The position numbers and the translations under genes are program-made. The notes under the pieces were generated by a model. The model had not been told where the DNA came from. It searched no databases and worked only from the letters and a program-made list of their open reading frames with translations. Below, piece by piece: positions 21,060 through 32,229 of a DNA stretch of 64,000 bases. This DNA is from Phymatolithon calcareum. Taxonomy: Eukaryota > Rhodophyta > Florideophyceae > Hapalidiales. The stretch spans positions 1,054,001 to 1,118,000 of the forward strand of contig OZ345353.1 of assembly GCA_977006965.1 (NCBI GenBank). Reading direction: 5' to 3'. Position 1 is the first letter of the stretch, and every line of letters begins with the position of its first letter.

Positions 21060-21715
21060 TAAAACTTGTTGTCACTGGTCGATGCTGCGTATTACCTGTC
21101 CAGACTTCTGTTGGTGAGCAGACTCTTACTGTCTCAATTCCTTTTGTTACGAAAAAGTCGATATTGCTCTTGAACAGCTTAGTTCGGAAGCTGAAACCTG
21201 TCCAAGTTCGGACATCCCAGTTCTTTGCTGCTGCCCAACGGAAGAGCTGGATGCCTCTCCTATTTTAGCGGAAATCCCCCCTCAGGTGCCGAGCGTTCCA
21301 GTCGCCGCACACAATTGCCTTTCCTCGTTCGTAGGTATTGACCATGATCAGGCATTTCTCGGTTTCCGTTCTGCTTGCTGCCGGGGATATGTAGACAGCT
21401 CCCACTTTTATCTCCCCCACTTGGGCCTAATCAGTTGAAATTTTGTCTCTGCGTGTTTACAGATCAAACGGCTCCCACAGTGCTTCCGAAAGAATAGCAA
21501 AACCCCTCCAGAATTTCGCGCAGTCTGTGGAGGCTCGCACATTGCATTCACAGAGAAAAAATCAGATCGAATTTTCCCTTCTGGTCTCAAGTGCATTTCA
21601 GCTATTGCAGCCATGTCTATTCCGTGGTTTTTCATCATTTTTTCTATGTATGTTGCGGAGAGCCTCCAACACTGACGCTTGCCAAACGCCACTTTTTCTT
21701 AAATAGCATTTTCCG
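21060..21715 (-). pseudogene. E4 apurinic-type endonuclease domain
   Basis: Contains the expected series: DMAAIAEMHL (catalytic Glu), ARNSGGVLLFFRK, VGAVYISPAA, CGDWNARH (Asp/Asn pair), SNIDFFVTKG (S-x-I-D) and a terminal TQHRPV where SDH is usual. An in-frame TAG follows GDFR near 21265. This domain nicks target DNA to prime reverse transcription. Confidence 0.65.
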
Positions 21716-21812
21716 AGGTTTCCTCTTGATGCATCCGAAGAGTGTCCGGTGTCTTATCATTTGTAGTTCCAGCATTAGTGCTAGAGTCTTTCCCTGACTC
21801 CTCAACGGCAGA

Positions 21813-22984
21813 TTAGACTATTTCTGATGCGGTAGCTGTTTCTTTTCCTGGATTTTCTCCTATGTATGAGAGCTGCGGATCTTCCGCTCCCCGGTCTATA
21901 TTCTCCGTTTGGAGTCTTGCGCTTTCTTGCTCACCAAGGCGGAGCTCTGGTGCCACCAGGTTACGCCTCCCCGCCATTACGGCGCTTTCGACACATAGGT
22001 CGAAGAATCTTCTGTTTGCAGCTTTCCCCATGCCGAGATAACATTCTCGTGCGTAATAGCGTGCTCGTCCACTTAACTTCTTCATGTTTCTTTTTTGACC
22101 ATCAAGAGCGTTTGCTATCTGGCGGGTGTTTAGCGCATTCTCAAATGCGCTAAAGCTTGGCATGTGTGACATCTCCGTTGATCAAAAGAGACTGATGATG
22201 TTCGGACTATCGACCTTCTCAACAAGAAGTTCCATTACAGAGTTTCCAATGAACGACACATGCAGGAGACGTCTGTGCGTTAGTAGGTTCCGCACAGCTT
22301 CCTTAATGTACTTCTTGTCCGTCCTCGGGAGGTTCTTAAACTAAAGTACTTCCACCACTGAGGCTTTTTCAGGTCTCATCATTGCCCCCTTCCTTCAATG
22401 AAGGCATCCAATTTCGATTTCTCTTCCTCAGAAACCTGTGGATTGTTTGCTTCTCTTCGACCTGTGTCAAAGTACGACAGCTTTGCCGCATCTTGCTTTT
22501 CGGTGCTTATTAAACTGGGGAATGTAGCATCGGACAGAAAGTCTTGAGTTGGTTCCTCTGTTGGCTGGGTTGCGTTTTCCAGCCGAGAGCGTTCCTTCAA
22601 TCTACGATTCTCTTCCCTGAGCGTGACCACTTCTGCTTCCAAGAGGGTCACCCGGTTCACAGTGTCTGCATGTTTCATTTCGATCTCTTCTAACTTCTTC
22701 AATAGAATGTTGATGTCGATAACATCTCTCTGCGATCTCTGTGGCTCTCTTTCTGTCTCCGAGTTTCAGTTCTTCTCGCCATCTTGAGCGGACGGTACCA
22801 TCTGGTCAACAAACAACACATCGTCACTTCCAATCTTCTTCGCCGGGCATTTGCTGCAGTTAAGAAACACAGGGACCATGCTGTAGCCTCCAGTCATATT
22901 CAATGTTCCCTTTCGCTTGCACCTAAAACACGGAAGTATATTCCGAATCGATGAAAACGATTGGCGAGTAGGGTTGTCCTCCAA
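21813..22984 (-). pseudogene. E4 ORF1: zinc ribbon plus coiled coil
   Basis: Three adjoining pieces. 22984-22766 encodes a CFRC ... CSKC pattern like a small zinc ribbon. 22702-22379 encodes a coiled coil with leucine heptads (VTLLEAEVVTLREENRRLKE). 22172-21813 encodes a basic helical segment (RARYYARECYLGMGKAANRR). ORF1 proteins of non-LTR elements bind the element RNA; a zinc finger plus coiled coil fits that role. The pieces are in different frames. Confidence 0.5.
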
Positions 22985-23366
22985 AGTTTATGGATAGTTC
23001 TCTTTCGGTACGGCATCTCCTTTGGGAGCCAGAGTAGTTTTCGTAGCAACTGGTCCCGGCTTCTTTCCGCTATTCGCTGGTCCTGACTGTGGGCCGGGGG
23101 TCAACCCTTGACTTAAATTTTAGTTATTTTTTGAGTATTTCCGTCTTCCGCCGTCGAGTTTCGACTTGCCCGGCGTCTCGATCTTTGACTTTACTGCGTC
23201 AGCCAAGGAAGCTCACTGTCTCGGTGGTCATTCGAGGTCTCCATTTCGCCTTCAGGCGGCATGTCGCTTTGCGCCTATAAAGATAGAACTCTCCTGAGGA
23301 GCTTCTCCGACAGAAACATTCTTTTCCGCTGCGCTTGCTCGCGATCGCTGTTTGGGTCCGTTCGGT

Positions 23367-24977
23367 CCAGTACTGTAGAATCAACTCTGCATACCCTACT
23401 TAGAAGACAATTCTCAAACCATGAGTATCAACTTGGATTCCAGAAAGGCAAGAGTACGGAAAAAGCCATAATTCGAGAAACGGAAGTTCAGCGGAAAGGG
23501 CATAGGTGCATCGCAGTCCTCGACCTCTAAGCCCCATATGACACTGTACCTAGGAATCTGCTCCAGGAACGGATGAGACTGGTCTTACCTAAGGCCATCA
23601 GCGACATGTGTGAAGCATTCCTATTGCCCTCCTGGATCCTCACGGCGGGAGACAGCAACAAGAACTGGTTCATAGTGGACAAAGGCGTCCCTCAAGGGTC
23701 ATCGCTGAGCCCAAGTCTGTATAACATATTTATGGACGAGTTCACGGAGCGCAGAAGCGCTGTTCCGGGCGAGGTAGCAGACGTATCTGCAGTTCTATTT
23801 GCAGACGATGTGATCCTGCTGGCGAAAACCGGGCACGCGCTGCAGCACCTGCTCGATATTTCAACGAAAAGGGCCGAAGAGAGAGGAATGACGTGGAACA
23901 CCAAAAAAGGTAAGAGCGATGTGCTGGAGTCGATCGAGACAAAGAACTACACATTCCGTCTAGCGCACCAGACCCTTTCGCAGGTACCTGAAGTTTCATA
24001 CCTCGGGATATCTCTAGGACCAACCGGAATTACGGTCACAAGCACAATCAGGCGTATAAAAAACGCCAAAGCAGCGGTACACCAACTGAAACCACTTGGG
24101 GTATTCATTCGGGGGATAAACATCCTGAAAGCCAAACGTATCTACAAGTCGTTGATCCAACCAAGGTGGGAATACGCTATCCATCTCACACCGTGGACTT
24201 CAGAAGTGCAAGAAGCTATCAAAGAAGTAGAAGGAACCTTCTTCTTCCAAGTATTCGGTGGTACGGCAAGTGGAAGGATCGAGCGGCTCCGGCTTATGTG
24301 CAGGATCCAACCACCAGAACACAGGAGAGAAATATTAGCGCTGAGGATGCTGCTACGAGGAAAGGCAAGGAAGTCGATTTTCCTATCCAAACCAAGGGAA
24401 GAGCGAAACTTCAAAGAACTACAGTGGGCAAGTCGCGATATTGCCGCGATGCTGCAGCAAGAACGGTTCGCGGCCCCCTGCAAACATATTCATTAAGGGA
24501 AATCTCCACGCCAACTCCGACGAATACTGTTCGCAAAAGAAGGCACGAGGCTCGAAGCAAGAAGAAGGAGGAAAATACCGTACGACAAACCGGATGAGAT
24601 CCCAGCCATCCTCAGGTTAACCAAGGTGAGACATCGACAGCTGGCCATAAAATACGCAGGCGGAAGGTTCCCTCAAATGATCACGACGCTAATATCGAAT
24701 ACATTCGGAACGGCAGCAGAGCGCCACCTGGAGACCATACGTATGAACCTAGCAAAGTATGAACTGGACTGCGGAGAAATGATAATAACGGAAAAGGAAT
24801 TAGACTCCATAATACTCTACAGCGTGACCATAATAGACAATATGGAGAACGACGAGTCCCTGTATGAGGGACCAGGCGATATACTAGAATGAACAAGTTA
24901 CGAAAAGCTGCTCCCGTACAGTGTTAGGAGTGTTAATGAGGGCTTTCAAATAAACAACTAAACAGTTGCAAAAAAAT
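23367..24977 (+). mobile_element. Family E non-LTR, copy E1
   Basis: Starts in RT just before QLGFQKGKSTEKAI. A stop interrupts motif A (CIAVLDL, stop, APYDTVPRN). The 23573-24496 frame (307 codons) is intact from motif B (GVPQGSSLSPSLYNIF) through motif C (VLFADDVILL), YLGISLGPTGI, IYKSLIQPRWEYAIHLTPW and FFFQVFGGTA. After a frame change the C-terminal domain continues to NMENDESLYEGPGDILE. The 3' UTR ends in CAGTTGC and seven A at 24977. Best-preserved family E polymerase here, but 5'-truncated and with a stop in motif A. Confidence 0.8.
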
Positions 24978-25135
24978 GCCTATGCAGTGAACTGTTTCGT
25001 ACTGCCCCCAAAAATTCATAAGAAAATCGGAAATTTGTCCATGCATTTCTTCTTGACTAAAACAAGGGGGCAGCTTTTAGGTTACTGCAGGTAGCCTTAA
25101 ATTAGTTGGCTTCAAAGAGATGAATTTTTAGAACT

Positions 25136-25275
25136 GATTAGTTGTTTAATGTCATCAGTTTCCCTTCGAGCACTGTGCGGGAGCGGCTTTTAACTCTAGT
25201 GTGTCCCTTGGTCGGTAATACAGGGACTCATCCTTTTCCGCGCTATAAATGATGGTGACGCTGTAGAATAGTAGA
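25136..25275 (-). mobile_element. Decayed family E 3' end
   Basis: Reverse-strand remnant of the last coding bases (CCCTGTAT ... GGACACACTAGAG) and the 3' UTR of family E, diverged from the copies at 4513 and 24893. The rest of 24978-25550 shows no gene. Confidence 0.5.
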
Positions 25276-25552
25276 GTGTAGTGCCAGTATGTAACAAAGT
25301 AACGTTCACATGCCGTTCACTGCGACTTAGTCCAATAACTAACCGTTCGCTCTTTGTTCACTTTCTGTTCAGCAAGTGAACCCCGTGCTGACAATGACCG
25401 ATACTATTCTAATTATTTCGCCGACAGTGCACCCACCACGGGCACACTTTCTGTAGTTCACTACTTAATCAATATGAACTTCTCAAGCAGAGGGAGCCGA
25501 GCAATAACTGAGCAAAACTTTCAGCATGAAGACCATCAACAAAAGACACCAA

Positions 25553-25853
25553 CTTTGGTATAGTGGTAAAACTGCCTCCGCGCACCTGTGAGAATATCTC
25601 GGTATGATACAGGAAGGAATGTTGAGTTCCCCGGTTCGAGTCCAGTCATAAGCAGGAATTATATTACGTTCCGCGAACGGAACACGGATGTCGTCGTGTA
25701 GTGGTGTGCCGCAGTACTCACGGGAAGCAGTTACGTGCGTACCCAGAATGGATCCAGCCCAGGAACATCTTAGAGGCCCCCTAGATGTTGAGTAACGTAC
25801 ACATTGTGTAGCTCAAATATCCTGCAACAAACAAACAAACAAAAACAAACTAA
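25553..25853 (+). mobile_element. tRNA-like head with AAAC tail, possible SINE
   Basis: A pol III A-box-like stretch (TGGTATAGTGGTAA, 25556-25569) and a perfect B box (GGTTCGAGTCC, 25633-25643) lie about 75 bases apart. About 180 bases further on is an AAAC repeat (25826-25850). AAGACA occurs just before the head and just after the tail and could be a short target duplication. The T-stem pairs poorly and the acceptor stem does not close, so I do not call a functional tRNA. The A/C-rich end could instead be the leader of the gypsy relic that follows. Confidence 0.4.
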
Positions 25854-25859
25854 GACAGC

Positions 25860-27735
25860 AATCCATTCGAAAAAACAACATCAACTGGTTGCAATTGGTA
25901 GCACTGACATTTCCCATCAAGGTCCCGCATCTTGCAACTCCACATGCCTCCCACAGTCCAAAACTCAGACCGCAGCTGAATTACGAGGTCTCATGGATAA
26001 AGTAAACGAGCTTCAGACCACAGCTTCCAGCCGAAACTCCGTCATCGAGACTCTTCAAGCCAAAGCTGAAGCCGACAGAAACGCGTTCAACGGTACTTCC
26101 AACTAGAGGCAGATCCAGCCTCCGAGCCTTTCTACGTAAGACAGCCTTTTGCGCTCTCTCAAAACCCCTGCCCATTCCTGCATTTTCGGGAAAGACCGGC
26201 GATCGGAGCACAACCAAGGTTCGCGGATTTATCTACAATGTTCGAAAAACTGGAGCGCTCACAAACGTTTCGGAAAGCAAGCTTCGTGAATTGGCCGAAT
26301 GTCACATGTAAGACAAAGAAGTTGCGTGGATTAGGCCCCTGAAGCACACCAAAGAGAAACCCGTCCCTATTAAAGCCCTTCAAGCTGTAATGATCCCTGA
26401 ATTTGCGCCGCATGACGTCCGCACTAGAGCGAAAAGTGCGTCTCATGAATTCGGAACTCAAGACTTCGATTGAGAAATGCATCAACTTGTTTCAAGAGCT
26501 TACCGAAATTATCACCGCAGCCTACAACTATACGCGCACGCTCCACCGGGCTTAGCAGTGGAGCAAACAAACTAAGCCTCGAACCCGGCAGAGGAAGAGT
26601 ATCCGCACCTCCACATCCGAGTACAGCGCCCTAATAAGCAATCATTAAAACATTGCATGATTCGGGCCAGTCAAAAAAGGTGACGTAAACATCTACCGCG
26701 CACCCACTGATGCCGCAAATGTGGCATTCAAGGCTGGAGCGATCCGTCTCACTCTTCCCGCAAGAAATATGTGAAGAAGAAGCCCAATAGTTCCGACAAC
26801 CTTGAATAGTAACGCCCCGCAGCAACGTGGCAACACTTTCAAGAGTAAAACACACACCTACGCTGTCACTATCTACTGGTACTGACGTTGAGCTGGTTTA
26901 TGAAGGCACTCTCAAGGGCACCACAGTCACAGCATTTCTATACTCAGGCGCCTCCGATATCGTCACATCTCCGGAAGTTGCAAGCAAGTGTAGTGTTATT
27001 GTTGGACCTTCAGCCTGTGGTACTGTAGAGCTTGGCGATACATCTGCAGCACCAATCATCGGGATGAAAAAACGTAAATCTCAATCCAAGCCGCCTCAAG
27101 AGCGAGGAACAAATTTATGTCATCAAAATGGAATCCTGACCTGTTGAACCTCACGTCATTCTTAGAAGGAAATGGCTGAAAATGCACAATCTAAATATCG
27201 ACTGGAAGACTGAAGTTATGCACATAAAACGTCCTTGCGGAACCCGATGGACTATTACACCTTGGATGCAAGGATTCCGACACGGATCAAGTGTGTCTGT
27301 GAAAGCGAATGTCGAAAATGGTACGAAAGGGATATTACGAACTTTTTGTTGTGTGAACAAATCCGAAGCTCGGAACAATAGAAATCGGCCATGTGAATGT
27401 AATGTCTCCTTTCAAGGAACTAGTAAAAGAGTCTGAGGATGTGGTTGCCAACGAGCTATACAACAATGTTCCATCCAGGCGCCAAGTGGATTTCGAAATT
27501 AATCTTAGGTCTGAGGAGCCAACTCCGAAGCGCCCGATCATACGTCTTTCAGCAGAGGAAAACAATGAGCTCCGAAAAGGCTCCAAGAACTGCTGAACAA
27601 AGGACTCCTGCGACCATCATCATCACCGTACGATGCGCCCGTCTTCTTCGTTAATAAAAGGATGGTGACCTACGACTTATTGGTGATTATTGTGCTCTGA
27701 GTAAGATCAAAATCAAAAACTCAAACCATAAGGTG
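25860..27735 (+). pseudogene. Ty3/gypsy-type retrotransposon relic (gag, protease, RT start)
   Basis: 25980-26100 encodes a coiled-coil stretch (ELRGLMDKVNELQTTASS) that may be gag. 26827-27147 resembles an aspartic protease, but the D-S/T-G triad reads YSGAS, so the catalytic Asp is lost. 27393-27735, in two frames, matches the approach to a gypsy RT: VPSRRQVDFEINL, RPIIRLSAEENNEL, LLNKGLLRPSSSPYDAPVFF and DYCALSKIKIKNSN. Homology ends before the catalytic RT motifs. Many stops; inactive. Confidence 0.65.
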
Positions 27736-27854
27736 GGGCTCGAACAAAATGAACTGAGGCGTTTTCATGACGCTAGTATCATCTGCGAGTACGTCAGTGA
27801 CAACGTAGCAACTACTGAAGCCGTATGGATGCGAAGTTGTTCTAGGACAACTTT

Positions 27855-27960
27855 TAAATCCCGCAATAAAGAAAAAGAAGAAGAAAGGTAGAATTTTATT
27901 TTACAGTGACCAACGCATCTGCTGAATATTGACTAAAGCATTTCCGCAGACTGTGTTTTG
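27855..27960 (-). repeat. Repeat tails (AAAG-type then family C type)
   Basis: CCCGCAATAAAG with an A/G-rich tail, as at the end of repeats J and K, runs directly into a diverged family C 3' end (TTTTATTTTACAGTGACC, then CAACGCATCTGCTG). One tail seems to have inserted into the other's simple repeat. From 27961 to 28500 no gene is supported. Confidence 0.45.
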
Positions 27961-28708
27961 AATGTGCTTGACTGCTTCCACAAGCGGTTCATTACAAGAG
28001 AAAAAGAAATTAGAAAGCCGCACACTCGATCACACGCTAAAAGAGATGTCCATCCTCATGTCTAAACAAACCCTCTCAGAACAAGAAGAAACCGGGTTGC
28101 AAAACGCTGTCGACACAGTCCAGGAGATCAGCCCCAAGAACATAAAGTAGAATAGTGGGCAATACGATTCAGCGCTATAATAAGCCTCTCTTCAAGTAAA
28201 CTCACATCCATCCATACATCCATTAGTTTAATTACGACCAAGGAACAGTAATAGCATTGAAAAAGCAATTCATGGCAATTTGGCGGGTGATGAAAGAAAT
28301 ACAGCAGCCTTAAATTTGAAATAAAGCCCTGCATAATAACTTACGTCTTAGAGATTGGTTCTGCTGAATATCGACGATGTCCCTTTTTTCAAATTGGGTT
28401 AAATCACTTCCGAATTGTTCACACGAACCGTGAACAATTTTGGCCTTTCGGCGAGCCCGTTGAACTTGGGGTCCAAATTCGTCCTCAAGAAGAGGGCCAA
28501 TTAGATGTCACCAAAATGCTTACACCATCCATCTCAGCTCCGGTTCAGGTCGAACCAAGATTCAACGTCCCACGACCACACACCAAATGGCCATTTCCTT
28601 CCTGCTCCCATTCCCATCGACCATCGGTCAGCCAGCTTGTTTATTCTTTGAAAGGGCTGCATTTTCGCGCTACGTTTGACGTCAACCTACACCTGCAATC
28701 ACGCCAAC

Positions 28709-29539
28709 ATGTCCCCATTTGCCTTCGCTCCTTCGGTTTCGGTACTTCCGCGGCGCGCCCGTCATGGCGCCTTGCATTGCGTGACAACTAGCCGCACCTC
28801 GCGGTCGATATCCAATGCCGTGCCGGCGCGTATGTCCGCGGCCATCGTGAACCCCCCGCGCAAGGGCGAGGTCGTCGTTGCCCCGTCAATTCTCTCTGCC
28901 GATTTTTCAAAATTGGGTGAAGAAGTTCGCGCAATTGACGCCGCAGGCTGCGATTGGGTGCACGTTGACGTCATGGATGGTCGCTTCGTGCCGAATATCA
29001 CAATTGGACCTCTTGTAGTCGCGGCGTTGCGCCCGGTGACGAAGAAGCCCCTCGATGTCCATCTCATGATCGTCGAACCTGAACTTCGCATTCCCGATTT
29101 TGTCAAGGCTGGCGCAGACATCATCTCAGTGCATTGCGAAGGAGAGTCTACCATTCACTTGCACCGGACCCTCAATCTCATACGCGAATTGGGTTGCAAG
29201 GCAGGTGTCGTTCTCAACCCCGCCACACCAGCAAGCGCCATCGAATACGTTTTGGAGCTTTGCGATGTCATTCTTGTCATGAGCGTCAATCCTGGCTTTG
29301 GTGGACAGAGCTTCATCGACTCTGTTGTGCCGAAGATTTACGATATTCGTGCAATGTGCGACATGCGTGGGCTCAACCCGTGGATTGAGGTTGATGGGGG
29401 TGTGAAGGGCGAAAATGCGTATAAGGTTGTGGAAGCTGGTGCGAATTCCATTGTGTCTGGGTCGGGCGTTTTCGGATCTGCGAACTACCAAAAAGCTATA
29501 GAAGAAATTCGTGCGGCAAAGGCGCCTCTCCATGTTTAG
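28709..29539 (+). CDS. RPE: Ribulose-phosphate 3-epimerase, probably plastid-targeted
   Basis: Interconverts D-ribulose 5-phosphate and D-xylulose 5-phosphate in the Calvin and pentose phosphate pathways. From the ATG at 28709 the protein has 276 residues. Residues 1-45 are rich in Ser, Arg and Ala with few acids, like a plastid transit peptide. The TIM-barrel body shows [23 protein letters not shown] (metal ligand His85, catalytic Asp87), DVHLMI (His118), [15 protein letters not shown] and EVDGGV (catalytic Asp229), then SGSGVFG. All expected ligands are present and the length is normal for the plastid form. Intron-free, flanked by unassigned DNA, with no clear TATA box or AATAAA nearby. Confidence 0.96.
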   Translation: MSPFAFAPSVSVLPRRARHGALHCVTTSRTSRSISNAVPARMSAAIVNPPRKGEVVVAPSILSADFSKLGEEVRAIDAAGCDWVHVDVMDGRFVPNITIGPLVVAALRPVTKKPLDVHLMIVEPELRIPDFVKAGADIISVHCEGESTIHLHRTLNLIRELGCKAGVVLNPATPASAIEYVLELCDVILVMSVNPGFGGQSFIDSVVPKIYDIRAMCDMRGLNPWIEVDGGVKGENAYKVVEAGANSIVSGSGVFGSANYQKAIEEIRAAKAPLHV

Positions 29540-30153
29540 ATAGTCGTTGTTCTGTACAAGGGCGTTGCGTGATTGCAAGTACTAGTTTTTTCTATAACTG
29601 TTCTCTAAAAGTAGATTGAGCCGCGGAAAGCTTGTACTTTGTTGCTTCCTCTCATTATCATCCGTGGAGATAATGAACTCCTGCTTGAAATCTCTGTTCT
29701 GAAAGAAACAGTGAAAGAGGCTTATTGTATTGTCACGAAACACATCGCTGGGGAATCTCTGTGCTGCGATTGGCGTCTACTTGAGAACTGAGGCTCTATA
29801 TGAATGAACAATTTCTCGAAATGATCAAGTAGAATTCACAGGTGCTTCTGGTATCCCTTGGTGCGTTGATGAAACGAGTCGCCTTCGGGAAATAATCTAG
29901 AGTCGAAAATGGCATCTATTTCCATGTTTCTTATGGTCGACACATTCAGTCAGCATCTGATTTCTGATGACGCAAGCACCGTGAAACCAGTGCATATCAT
30001 GGCGCTAAGTGTCATTGCGTACCGTGGTACCCACCTTTCCAACTTCTATGTTAAGAGCACTAGCGTGAGAAAATTCCTTGTCCTTCACAAGTATGCTTGT
30101 CTAGACAGTGTGAGAAAAATGACTTCAGATTTGGAACAGCACTATTCGGGAAT
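29540..30153. other. No gene seen
   Basis: Downstream of the epimerase. The frame at 29909-30175 (88 codons) has no recognisable domain and no copy elsewhere. Confidence 0.4.
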
Positions 30154-30208
30154 CTGTCGCACTGTTCCATGTTAAGGTTAAGGAGCTTAACATGAAACAG
30201 TGCGACAG
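30154..30208. other. 23-bp hairpin, one mismatch
   Basis: Arms 30154-30176 and 30186-30208 (CTGTCGCACTGTT start / AACAGTGCGACAG end) pair at 22 of 23 positions around a 9-base loop. Confidence 0.75.
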
Positions 30209-30559
30209 GTTCATCACAACCGGCTGCTACCTAAAGTAATTTCTTTTTCTTCATTATTTCGCTCTTCATCCTAAGCACATTGAAATAACCATGTGTGTAT
30301 CATGCCGCTGTGGGCCTGACCACTTTTATTCGCGGTCAAGCGATCTTCCTGTGCGAGAATATCTGCGTTTATGTAACAAGCGTTCTGAAGTCTTAACTCA
30401 AGATATCGGTAATAGTTAGAACCCTGTTTCGATTGACATTGATGTTTTCTCAAGGGTTCGCTTCCCTCCCTCACCAAATTCCGACTTCCAGTTTGTTATC
30501 AATACAACGCCCTGCTAGGACGCGCCCTCCTGGTATTGGGTTTCTAATAATAATATTTT

Positions 30560-32080
30560 CAGCTAAAATTACTGGTACACACAGTCCGTGACAACGAATG
30601 AACGAATTTATCAAATCGAACCGACCACCACCAACATGCGCCTTGAAAGATTAGAACGCAATCAAGCTGACCGTCGACATCGAACACAACAAAGATATGG
30701 ATCAACTGCTTTGCGAGAGTATTCCACCTGGAGCTGTCGTTTTTGGTCGTGTTGCGAGTTTTCCGGGGTGGCCGGCAATTGCCCGACGATGTCTTACTGT
30801 CAGTGAGTGGAGGGATAGCCAGAAACGAACAAGGGCTTTCTTAATTAATGATAACACTGGGGCATGTCTGAGGATTGGAGACATGTACCCCTTCATCAGA
30901 GCGACGCATAAAGCTATGACGGAAATCAGCAGCGCCAACACAAGGTTTCGCAAGTACCTCGACCATACTGATGAAGCTTGCTAACCTGCTCAAGAGAACA
31001 TTGAACTGTAAACGATGACAAGACTGCTGTGTGAGTATAGCGTTAATCGGGCCAGTGTTGCTCCAGAACTTGTTCACGCTTCTAAGTTCGGTTCGTGGAG
31101 CTCAAATCACCAAAATGCCCTACGTACAATGGAAGAAGAGGCGCAAAAATATGCCGACGCTCTCTCAATTGCTGCCCAAGAATGAAACCATGGTTGAGAT
31201 CGTACCGCAAAGGTCCATTGAACCGTCTGTGTGGAGCAGTGATGTGTTTGGACACAAATCTATGAAGAGACACAAAGCAGGATGGTGAGAATAGTGGACA
31301 ACGTCCTCGTCGAAAGCGGAAGAGTCCATAAGTTACCTGGTCATATTCGGTGCATTTGAGCCCCGCGCGAAGCACTCGAAAAACAGGCACAACCAGAGTG
31401 TCACAAAGAATATCGTGCAGAAATCTGTGTACAAGGACCATGATGTCGTTTTAACACGTACTGCGAAAGATATTGTCACGAATGCGTATGCATCCCCATC
31501 GAAATTGACACGGAAGTCGATACCAGATTTCGGACCACGTGCAGTGAGTGCGGAGCGAGGAAGGCGATATGACGAGGCGCTCGGAAGAGTCAGAGCACTG
31601 AGCAACTTCAAGGCGATCATTCAAATGTATCTCGCAAACAACGGGCCTCTTCATCTTGTATGGGAGACTAAAGCGCAACTAAGACGAACAGCAGTGACGG
31701 CAAGTCATTCCTACTCAGAGGTAGCGCTTTCGCAGTCAATGATGCGGCTCCACCTTCGTACGGCGTTGCCTCTTCGGCAAATGAACATATAGCTGCGGCC
31801 AAGCCCGCGCCAGCGATCGATGATTATCGGATTATTCCTGGTCTGTAGACTCGCGTCAAAGCGCTTGAGGACCAGGTCTACTCGTTGCGGCAGCGGCGCG
31901 GACTGGACTGCAGTGCAAATCGTGGTGGAGATGCAGCAGTGGCATCCGTTGAATCTGTCATGGATACGCTGATTCGGGTGACCGGTGAGTTTGCTCAGAG
32001 CCGCAGCTATAAAGCAGGCAGGATCCGTCGCCGCATCGATGAGCTTTGGCAGAAGCCACTGTCCGCTGGCACGCCTTAGA
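30560..32080 (+). pseudogene. Third, decayed PWWP-domain gene
   Basis: Homologous to the intact PWWP genes at 45108 and 57671, including the upstream CTAATAATAATATTTTC segment. The ATG at 30697 opens a frame with PGAVVFGRVASFPGWPA, so the signature reads PGWP, and the frame ends after HTDEAC at a TAA. Shifted frames follow, with recognisable ends at 31940-32080 (DTLIRVTGEFAQSR ... ELWQKPLSAG). Large internal parts are missing. The flanking modules' opposite-strand gene is not seen here. Confidence 0.75.
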
Positions 32081-32229
32081 GCTCCCTTTATGTCTCGTTT
32101 AGAGCAAGTGTGAATTGAAATTTCCTCGGCTGTATGGCTGTGCCTTGGGAGTACGCCTAGGGTACTCATGAGCCGCACTTTTGTGCCTGCGCTTTTATAT
32201 CGCTCCAAAAGACTGTTGTCACGAATTCC

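Larger units (their letters stand above)
18608..23366 (-). mobile_element. Near full-length family E-type non-LTR element (E4)
   Basis: Reading leftward: a 5' leader (23366-22985), ORF1 pieces (22984-21813), an APE-type endonuclease (about 21710-21060), a linker and RT (20885-19457), the thumb and C-terminal domain (19436-18740), then a 3' end with AATAAA and a short poly(A) at 18608. At about 4.76 kb it is the most complete non-LTR copy here. Stops and frameshifts (for example in the endonuclease at about 21265) make it inactive. Its 3' end truncates the EF-hand copy; its 5' end abuts another family E copy. Confidence 0.75.

Noticed and set aside
25556-25650. Functional tRNA gene
   Set aside because: Box A and box B are good, but the T-stem and acceptor stem do not pair properly, so it is listed only as tRNA-like.
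28676-28708. Extension of the epimerase by 11 codons
   Set aside because: The upstream codon is TTG; the ATG at 28709 gives a normal transit-peptide-like start.
28762-29578. Long open frames antisense to the epimerase (130 and 150 codons)
   Set aside because: Shadows of the real gene: no domain, and base choice follows the epimerase codons.
29909-30175. 88-codon frame downstream of the epimerase
   Set aside because: No domain, no copy, no regulatory signal; chance frame.
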